A stretch of 64,000 nt of DNA, from positions 15,720,660 to 15,784,659 of the forward strand of contig NC_087069.1 of the NCBI RefSeq assembly GCF_963678635.1. The letters are read 5' to 3'. The position numbers and the translations under genes were made by a program. Below are positions 56,461 through 64,000 of the stretch, piece by piece; the first letter of the stretch is position 1, and the number at the start of each line of letters is the position of its first letter. The stretch is from Symsagittifera roscoffensis (lineage: Eukaryota > Xenacoelomorpha > Acoela > Convolutidae). The notes below the pieces were generated by a model. The model worked only from the letters and a program-made list of their open reading frames with translations, did no database searches and was not told the origin of the DNA.

Positions 56461-58190
56461 AAACTAATAAACTGTCAAAACCGCGTACATTTTTTCTCGT
56501 ATCCAACGCTTTTTTATAATTATTTTTGTATCGTTCTATTTATTTAGAATATTTTAAATGTTCCTGAGGGTTTTTAGCAAAAAAGATAACTCAATGCTGG
56601 AATCTCAAAAAGTTACCTACTTTCATCGATTTTCTATGAGTTTTTCGAAATTCCACATTTAAATTGCCAAGTTCTGTTTCTAAGTTGCTAAAATTTCGAA
56701 AAAGAATCACCTACTTTTATCGTTTTCCTCTAAAAATTTTATCATTCCGAATATAAACTGCCATATTTTGTTTCTCTAGAGTGATATTCAACAAATATCA
56801 ATATAATTCGAGAAAAATTATTTTCAAAAAAAAGTTGAAAGTGCTTCAAAAGTAGTCAAAATTAGTTGTATTTTCTAGTCAATTTTTCCTTTTTTTTTTC
56901 ATTTTCAAAAATTCATTAAATAATTTCTCAACGACTATAGATTGTTAAACACTGCTCTATATAGCTGAGTAAGCTCTGAGATTGTTTTTTTTAGCCGTTT
57001 GTATAACGTTGTAAAGCTACTTTTAGAAATTATAAGTTTTAGCAATTGTTTCCGTGCTTACGTTATTTTTTGGAAATATGACAGAATGCATAACCGTCGT
57101 TACTGTACTCGTTGTTTTGCTTCTCCTCTAAATGATTCAAAAAAGTTTCTCCAAGGTGTTACCAAATGTGCATGATACTTTATGTCATTCCCTTAGAAAT
57201 TTCAAGAAACTAGAAAATTTAATTCTGATGTCTCGAAAACATCACCTTTTTTCAACGATTTTTTTCTGAAATTTTTTTTTCCGGACTTAAACTAGCCTGT
57301 TTCTCTTGACTAAGATTCAACAAGTATCAACTTAATTCAGGAAAAAATAATCAAAATCCTTCCAAATTACTTCTAAATTGGTCGAACTTTTCAATTTTTT
57401 CCTTTTTTCAATTTCAAAAATTCATTTATTAATTTCTCAACAACTAGAGTTTATTCGGCAATGTATGTAACAGAAAAAGCACCGAGCTCAAATTTCTGAA
57501 CCATATAAATAGAAACATAAGTTTATTCTGAAAAATTAAAAGCAATTGCAATTAATTCAAAGTAAATGCCAAAACGCTGTTTTTGGATACCCGACAAAAC
57601 GGATGACCGTTAATACAATTATGATTTTTCCTCCTTAAATTTTAATTTTTCACAAAGAAATCTCTGAGAGTTTTCCAATGATGCATAATATGTTATAATG
57701 TTACTTATAAAACTTTCAGAAAATAGACATTTTTTGCTCGGAAACGGTTTATTTTCCAACTTTTTGTTTTTTGTTAAATTGAACCAAAAACAATCAATAA
57801 AAAGGATGAAATTTTGATTTTCAAAAAAATTATGGTCTATGATATCACCATGCATCGGAAAATTAATCTTTTTTGCAAATAATTGGTTGCAAAATGGCCG
57901 CGTCCCTAAAATCTCAGAAAAGTTGTGATTTTTAGGATTTTTTGGGTCACACCTATCGAAAAAACTTCTATGCGCCTAAAGCTGTCGAAAGTTTTATTTG
58001 GGTCGGAAATTGAGCTGAGGTGAATGATCAATGTCTGCGGCAACAAAATTTTTAAATTTTTTTGAGATATAGCCAAATAAATTCCTGGAGTGTTGTAGAA
58101 TGCAGTGCAAGTGTTTTTGATACGTCTTCATTGCGGAGGAAATTCAAAAGTCACGTCAGCTGAGGTTCTGACCCAGTTAATTCAAATTAT
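56460..58190. repeat. Degenerate AT-rich tandem repeats; no gene recognised
   Basis: TTTCAAAAATTCATTAAATAATTTCTCAACGACTA at about 56905, here quoted in parts as TTTCAAAAATTCATT and TTTCTCAACGACTA, recurs at about 57412 with few changes, and CACCTACTTTTATCG variants recur at about 56613, 56708 and 57243. The period is about 510 bp. The frame 57619-57855 has no recognisable content. Confidence 0.55.
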
Positions 58191-58319
58191 TTTTTTTAAA
58201 AGTCATCGAATGGGTTATGGTCGCCCCAGACACGATCGACGGGCTCATCAGCTCCTGAGTTCAGATCACCGTTGACGGGTTCAGGTCCCCATGGAACCTG
58301 ATCCTTCTTCGATCGAACG

Positions 58320-58470
58320 ATAATAACTGGTGGATCATAAACTGGGGAGATCATAATCATAACTGGGGAGATCAAAATCATAACTTGGGGGTCGATGATA
58401 ATAAATGCAGTTATGATGGCCCCCTCAGTTATGATCGACAGAGTTATGGCCCTCTCAGTTATAATCGACC
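58320..58470. repeat. Inverted minisatellite of AACTGGGG-AGATCATAAT units
   Basis: The left half has ATAACTGGGGAGATCA repeated two to three times; the right half has CAGTTATGATCGAC and CTCAGTTATGAT units in the opposite orientation. The minus-strand frame 58196-58537 is a translation of it. Confidence 0.7.
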
Positions 58471-58734
58471 GACATCGAAGTCCCCCAGATACGAGGAAGG
58501 ATTTAAGGGTAATTTCAGTTTGTACTGTGCTATTCATGATTTGGAAGGATATAGGGGTGATTAAGGATTATTTACTATGTTAACTTAGCATGAGTTTATT
58601 TATAACGTGAATAAATGACCATGTCTTTCAGTTAATATTGACTCAATCACATACCGAAATCAACTTATCAGAGACATTTGAATTCATTCCTGCAATGATT
58701 TTAACCGGGATTCTTAAAAACACAACACAATTCA

Positions 58735-58978
58735 GACAAGCGAAAACTTAACTCGACGAACACCGACAGCAAGCTTTTTGAAGTCGAAAGATTTTCCAAG
58801 ATCAGAAAGTGAAGATGGAACTGGAGCGAGTAGAAAAGGCTCGGAAAGAGCTAACGGAGTGGATAGCCAGCAATTTATCAAACGTGATTGCCGAAAAACA
58901 AAGACAGTTTTAAGACGTAATGGCTAGCAGAGTCGGACGAAGAAAAACGTGAAGTGTTGCAAAATTACAAAATACCAG
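58735..58978 (+). pseudogene. Coding-like fragment, charged and helical, cut by the assembly gap
   Basis: From ATG 58815 a 32-codon frame reads MELERVEKARKELTEW and ASNLSNVIAEKQRQF and ends at TAA 58911-58913. It then continues in the same frame (DVMASRVGRR) to a TGA. Upstream bases keep protein-like character with shifts. High Glu/Lys/Arg content and heptad-like spacing suggest a coiled coil, as in some retroelement gag N-termini. Family not recognised. Confidence 0.3.
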
Positions 58979-59178
58979 NNNNNNNNNNNNNNNNNNNNNN
59001 NNNNNNNNNNNNNNNNNNNNNNNNNNNNNNNNNNNNNNNNNNNNNNNNNNNNNNNNNNNNNNNNNNNNNNNNNNNNNNNNNNNNNNNNNNNNNNNNNNNN
59101 NNNNNNNNNNNNNNNNNNNNNNNNNNNNNNNNNNNNNNNNNNNNNNNNNNNNNNNNNNNNNNNNNNNNNNNNNNNNNN
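58979..59178. other. Assembly gap (200 N)
   Basis: Exactly 200 N. It separates a coding-like fragment from the inverted repeat array, so the junction is not seen. Confidence 1.
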
Positions 59179-62100
59179 CTGAGACGATTTGAACAATTTT
59201 AGTTATAATATGTTTCAGATCATTGATGACAAATGAACATTTCATTGCTAAAATTGTTTAAAAATTGGGTAAATTTTTCTTAAAAGTTTCTTAGATTGTA
59301 TGATATTCAACAAAATCTTCTTCAAAACTGATGGTTATCTCTCTGTAGCTTCTACAAATGATTTTCACGATTTTTCCCTAAAACTTTTCGATGTTTGAGG
59401 TAATCCTACTTATTACTTGTTTTCGCTTTTGAACTCACTTTGTAAGAAAATTCAGTCAGCTTTTAGGGAATTGAGGAGAAAATAGTATCAATTGAATGAA
59501 CAATTTGGTGGCAGAGATAAAATTAGAAATAATAACGTCTAATTATTAACGAGTAAATGGTACAATTTCTCCGCTACGTTTCCCTTGTTAATTTGCTACT
59601 GTAAAATAGTTCAACAAAAACAGAACTTTTGGCACCATTAACGATCACTTTTCTTATCAGTTCAAGTTTTTGGAAAATTTTGCAAAAATTCAAGTTTATG
59701 GAAATCATTGCCAATATCTCAAGGTTTTGGCAAATTTTTTATTGCTTCTGATCTAAAGAAAAAAGTAAATACGCGTAATGTTTAACTTTAAGCTCCAACT
59801 GTATTTTGATTGGCATCATTTTCAGACAGTGATACAAAAACTGTGAGAACAAAAAATGTATTTTTTTCACCAATTTACTCTCAAACCAATGAAATACAAT
59901 AAAGTTACACTAAATTTAGATAAAAAGCGGTGTATATAATGCTCTGAACCTATAAAACTCATAGGAGCTGAATAAATATTGATACTTCCCATTTCTTGGG
60001 AGAAGAGTGTAATTAATCGTTATTTTCGAGAAAAAAAAATTAGTCAAATCTATACAAAGTTTTCCATTTTTAACCTTTCAGTTGTGTAATTAACTGCTTT
60101 TTTGTTCAAATCAAAGAGAATTCACCTAAGAATCTCAATTAAATTGAACAATAAGAGCAATATTAATTGAAGTTTCTAGATCAAACTTAATGATCCAACT
60201 CCTCCTCAAATTTTGTTTTCAAAGATTAACCCAAACTTGTACAAAAATTACAACTTCTGGGACGTTTTTAACAAAACTGATTATAATAATTTTCATTTCA
60301 TTGTTAAAAAATGAAGTGTGTGCTGCTAAAATTGTTTAAAAAATAGGGTAAATTTTTCTTAATAGAGTCATAGGTTGAATGATATTCAACAAAATCCTTT
60401 TCAAAACTGATGATTGTCTCTCTGTTGCTTCTACATTATGATTTTCATATTTTTTTTCGTAAAAATTTTCGATGTTTCGAAATTTTTCTACTTTTTACAT
60501 GTTTTTGCTATTGAACTAACTTTGCAGGAAAGTTAAGTCAGATTTTGTGGAATTTAGTTGAAAATAGTATCAATTGAACGAACAATTTGGTGGCAGAGAT
60601 AAAGTTAGAACTGATAACGTCTAATTATTATCATGTAACTTGTACAGTTTCTCAAATAAGTTCCCTTGCTAAGTTTCTACAGTAAATTGTTTTCAACAAA
60701 AACCCCATTTTTGGCATCCTTAACTAGCACTTTTCTTATCAATTCAAGTTTTTGGAAAAGAATTTCAAAAATTTCATGTTTTTGGAAAAAACTGCAAAAA
60801 TTTCAAAGATAAAGTCTAATTACCATGTAACTTGTACAGTTTCTCCTTTCAGTTACGTTGCTAAGTTTCTACAGTATTTTATTTCACCAAAAACACAACT
60901 TTTGGCACCATTAACTATCACTTTTAAAATAGTTATAAAATCGCTTTTAATTCTTGATTTTTGCCGGAAGTTCTCTCAAAAACGTCTAGGTGAGAAAGCA
61001 TCGGTGCTTATCAGTAGAATCACGCAAGGAAACTTAGTTTCATATTTCTGCAACATTTAAAAACTTCTTAAAAACCGCATTTTTAAGAAATCAATTTAGG
61101 AAAGGAAACCAAGGTACAAACTGTAACAATTGAGTTCAAAAAGCAGCGTTCTTGCGAAATTTACTAAGCAGAAAAATCTATAGTTCTATCAATTTTCTGA
61201 TTGAAAATAATTGAAGCTAACCAGATCAAAATTTTTACTGCGTAGTTAAATGAGTTTTTTCAAGTTAAAAATCATATAAATTTGGAGGTCCTACTTCTGG
61301 TACTGCTAAAAATTCAGTTTGATCGAAATTTTCAACCAGCTCCATACTATTTTCTTTGAAAATCTTTCTTCAACAATTTTTGTGTTTTTCATTCAAAATA
61401 ATGAAAAGTAGATTTTGAAAGCATTTTATTTGATTCATAATTCATGTAACAGATGTCTTCCAACAGATGTCAGAGTTGGGTTCACTTCGCAAAAAAGTCC
61501 TCGAAACATCTAAATTTTCACATAAAATTACCAAATATATCGAATGATAAAAAATTTTTCCAAACAATGCACTTTCATGCTGGATTTTTTCTCGTGATAT
61601 TTTAAAGCTTAATTTGAGATAATTTACCCCCAAATTCCTAATGAATTAAACTGAGTTTGTATCTCAAAAACGTGTTTTCTCAGTTTCTGCTTCTTCTACT
61701 ATCATCCAACTTAATCCTATTTCAACAATAATTACTTGAAAACTGATTTTCAGGTGGAAAAACGTATCACTTCAACGAACATTCAATAATCAGAATTATT
61801 ACCTTAAATCGTTTTCCGAAAAACTGCAAATAATGTTCTCAACCTGATAACTGTATGTTGCAGTTTCAATTCTGAATTTCAATAGTAAATTAAGTTTTTT
61901 TGGTTGAGAATGTTGTATATTACTGAAATGAAGTTTTCAAGATTTGCAAAAACAGATATATTTTTTATTCTTTTCTAGGTCAGTTATAAAATCTTTATGT
62001 GAACCAGTAGAAAACCATAACTCTGACTAAATCAACTCCCATTATCTGCTGAAAATTGCACTACTCTATGAACACTTTTACAAGCACTAAACAAGAAAAC

Positions 62101-64000
62101 TTTTTTATATAGTAACTAGGCAAAAATTTTCAATTAGTCGATACTTCATAAAAATCCAGTTTTTTAAAACACTTCATTACATATTTAAGGACTCTCCAGC
62201 GTATTTTATTAACTTTTACTACAAATTCATCGCAAGAGAGTCTCCGCAAGCTTCAACCAAAGGAATTCCATTTTTAGAATTTCATTTGTGTAATCAACTG
62301 GTTTTTTGTCCAATTCAAGGCGATTTCACCTAAGAATCTCAATTCAATTGAACAATAAGAGCAATATTCATTGAAGTTTCTTAATCAAACTCCATGATCC
62401 AATTCCTCCTCTGTTTTTTCTCAAAATTTACCCAAACTTTTACAAAAATCGACAATTCTGAGACGTTTTTAACAATATTATTTATGATAAATTTCAGATC
62501 AAAGATGAAAAATAAATTTTATACTGCTAAAATTGTTTACAAAAAGGTGTCTCAGATTGTATGAAGATCAAAATATTCTTGGAAACTGATGACTATCTCT
62601 CTGTTGCTTCTACGATATTATTTTCATGATTTTGCAAGAAAAATTAGCAGATTATGGGAAAATTACGTTTGAAATAGTATCAATTGAACGAACAATTTGG
62701 AGGCAGAGATAAAATTAGAGCTGATAACGTCTAATAATTACCCTGTAACTTGTACAGTTTCTTCATTAAGTTCCCTTGCTAAGTTGCTACAGTAAATTTT
62801 TTCAGCAATAACACAACCATTAACTATCACTTTTCTTATCAAATCAAGTTTTTGGAAAAATTTGCAAAATTCAAATTTTTGGAAAACAATGCAGATACCA
62901 TAAGGTTTTGGCGAGTTTTTTGTTGCTTCTGATCTAATTGAAAAAATACATATAACGCGTAGTGGTTAAAATTAGGCTCAAATTATACTTTAATTGGTAT
63001 CATTTTGTGACAGTGATGCAAAACTGTGAATAAACATATAGATTTTTCCGCAATTTTCTCTCAAAATAATGAAATACAATAATCTTACACTAAATTTAGC
63101 TAAAAAATGGTTTATATAATGCTCATAACATATTAAAATCATATTAGCTGAATCAGTATTAAAACTTCCGATTTATTGGGAAAATAGTGAAATTAATCGT
63201 TATTTTCGAGAAAAAAAATTTAATCAAATCTATCCAAAGTTTTCCATTTTTTACCTTTCATTTAACTAATTAAGTGGTTTTTGGTTCAACTCAAGGAGAA
63301 TGCCCTAAGAAACTCAATTCAATTGATCAATAAGGGCAATATTAATTGAAGTTTCTAGATCAATTTTAAAAATCCAACTCCTCCTCAGTTTTTTTTTCAA
63401 AGATTAACCCAAACTTGTACAAAAATTACAACTTCTGGGACGTTTTTAACAATACTGATTATAATAAGTTTCAATTCATTGATGAAAAATGAAGTTTGTG
63501 CTGCCAAAATTGTTTAAAAATAGGGTAAAATTCTCTTAATAGATTCTTAGATTGAATGATATTCAACAAAATCTTCTTCAAAACTGATGATTATCTCTCT
63601 GTTGCTTCTACAATATGATTTTCAGGATTTTTCCGTAAAATTTTTCGATTTTCGAGGTAATCCTATTTATTAAGTGTTTTCGCTATTGAACTCCCTTTGC
63701 AAGAAAGTTTAGTCAGATTTTGAGAAATTTAGGAGAAAAAAGTATCAATTGAATGAACAATTTGGTGGCAGTGATAAAAATAGAACTGATAACGTCTAAT
63801 TATTGCCAAGTAATTTGGACAAATTCTCAGTTAGGTTCCCTTGTTAAGTTGCTACAGTAACTTATTTCAACAAAATTACAAACTTTGGCACCATTAACTA
63901 TCACCTTTCTTATCAGTTCAAGTTTTTGGAAAAGTTTGCAAAAAATCAAATTTTTGGAAAACATTGCAGATATCTCAAGGTTTTGGCAAAACTTTTGTTG
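59179..64000. repeat. Array B': about 1-kb units inverted relative to 45.3-46.5 kb, with an inverted piece of array B
   Basis: The string CTGTTGCTTCTACAATATGA or a variant occurs at about 59344, 60420, 62601 and 63601, and GGTGGCAGAGATAAA variants at about 59509, 60590, 62700 and 63767. The interval 60900-62130 is different. It is the reverse complement of about 41050-42250 (for example CCCATTATCTGCTGAAAATTG at 62039, here quoted shortened as CCATTATCTGCTGAAAATTG). The frames 60752-61060 and 61442-61633 are incidental. The array continues past the right edge. Confidence 0.85.

Noticed and set aside
55951-56547. 198-codon open frame, the longest in the window
   Set aside because: It is a translation of a minisatellite (repeated DFPD..GDGATK) and open frames exist in other phases of the same repeat.
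58196-58537. 113-codon minus-strand frame with ISPVMI repeats
   Set aside because: It is a translation of the inverted minisatellite at 58320-58470.
58910-59245. Frames across the second N run
   Set aside because: Same reason; flanking codons show no homology.
60752-61633. Frames of 102 and 63 codons in array B'
   Set aside because: Homologous units elsewhere have no corresponding open frame, and the codon content looks random.

Overview
The window is strongly AT-rich and repeat-dominated, with GT-AG introns, Ty3/Gypsy and Tc1-type transposon remains, microsatellites, minisatellites and two 200-N assembly gaps (24714-24913 and 58979-59178). This points to an invertebrate animal nuclear genome. 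The T-rich TTTCAG splice acceptors would suit a nematode but do not prove it, and I cannot name the species. There are no bacterial, CRISPR or rRNA features. Only one locus looks like an intact ordinary gene; most open frames are fragments of decayed mobile elements or shadows of them.

Layout. 1-15000 (minus strand) is a heavily rearranged Ty3/Gypsy retrotransposon. Read on its own strand it runs gag (about 15.0-12.0 kb), protease (about 11.9 kb), four tandem copies of a 1.3-kb spacer/RT segment (11746-6483), then RT, RNase H, spacer and integrase with tandem internal duplications, and a second RT-RNase H that runs off the left edge. 17630-24713 is segment A, carrying a Tc1-like transposase relic and exon 2 of a small cysteine-rich secreted peptide gene. 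24914-35890 (plus strand) is a second Gypsy copy. It shares two abnormal internal junctions with the first copy and continues into degenerate third-ORF (possibly envelope-like) material. 35893-37868 is a 2-kb foldback (palindromic) element whose arms carry a protein-like frame broken by stops. 37987-45290 is an array of three units of 1.65-2.85 kb, each with the same unrecognised ORF and the same in-frame TAG. 45300-46500 holds a different repeat unit.

48090-52800 is segment A', an inverted and diverged copy of A. It contains the complete two-exon cysteine-rich peptide gene (75 aa) and the second Tc1 relic. 50808-56460 is a cluster of foldback/MITE-like elements and minisatellites, several of which reverse orientation in the middle, plus a primer-binding-site-like sequence and a tRNA-like Pol III promoter. 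56.5-58.2 kb is degenerate AT-rich repeat, 58.3 kb an inverted minisatellite, 58.7-58.98 kb a coding-like fragment cut by a gap. 59179-64000 is an array inverted relative to 41-46 kb.

The dominant theme is inverted duplication at every scale: tens of kb (Gypsy minus/plus, A/A', arrays B/B'), kb (foldback at 36-38 kb) and tens of bp (perfect 26-bp hairpin arms at 47.7 kb). The most biologically interesting items are the paired secreted cysteine-rich peptide genes, the foldback ORF with a 190-bp block identical in both arms, the triplicated ORF with a shared stop, and a Gypsy family whose four visible integrase copies all lack the second catalytic aspartate.
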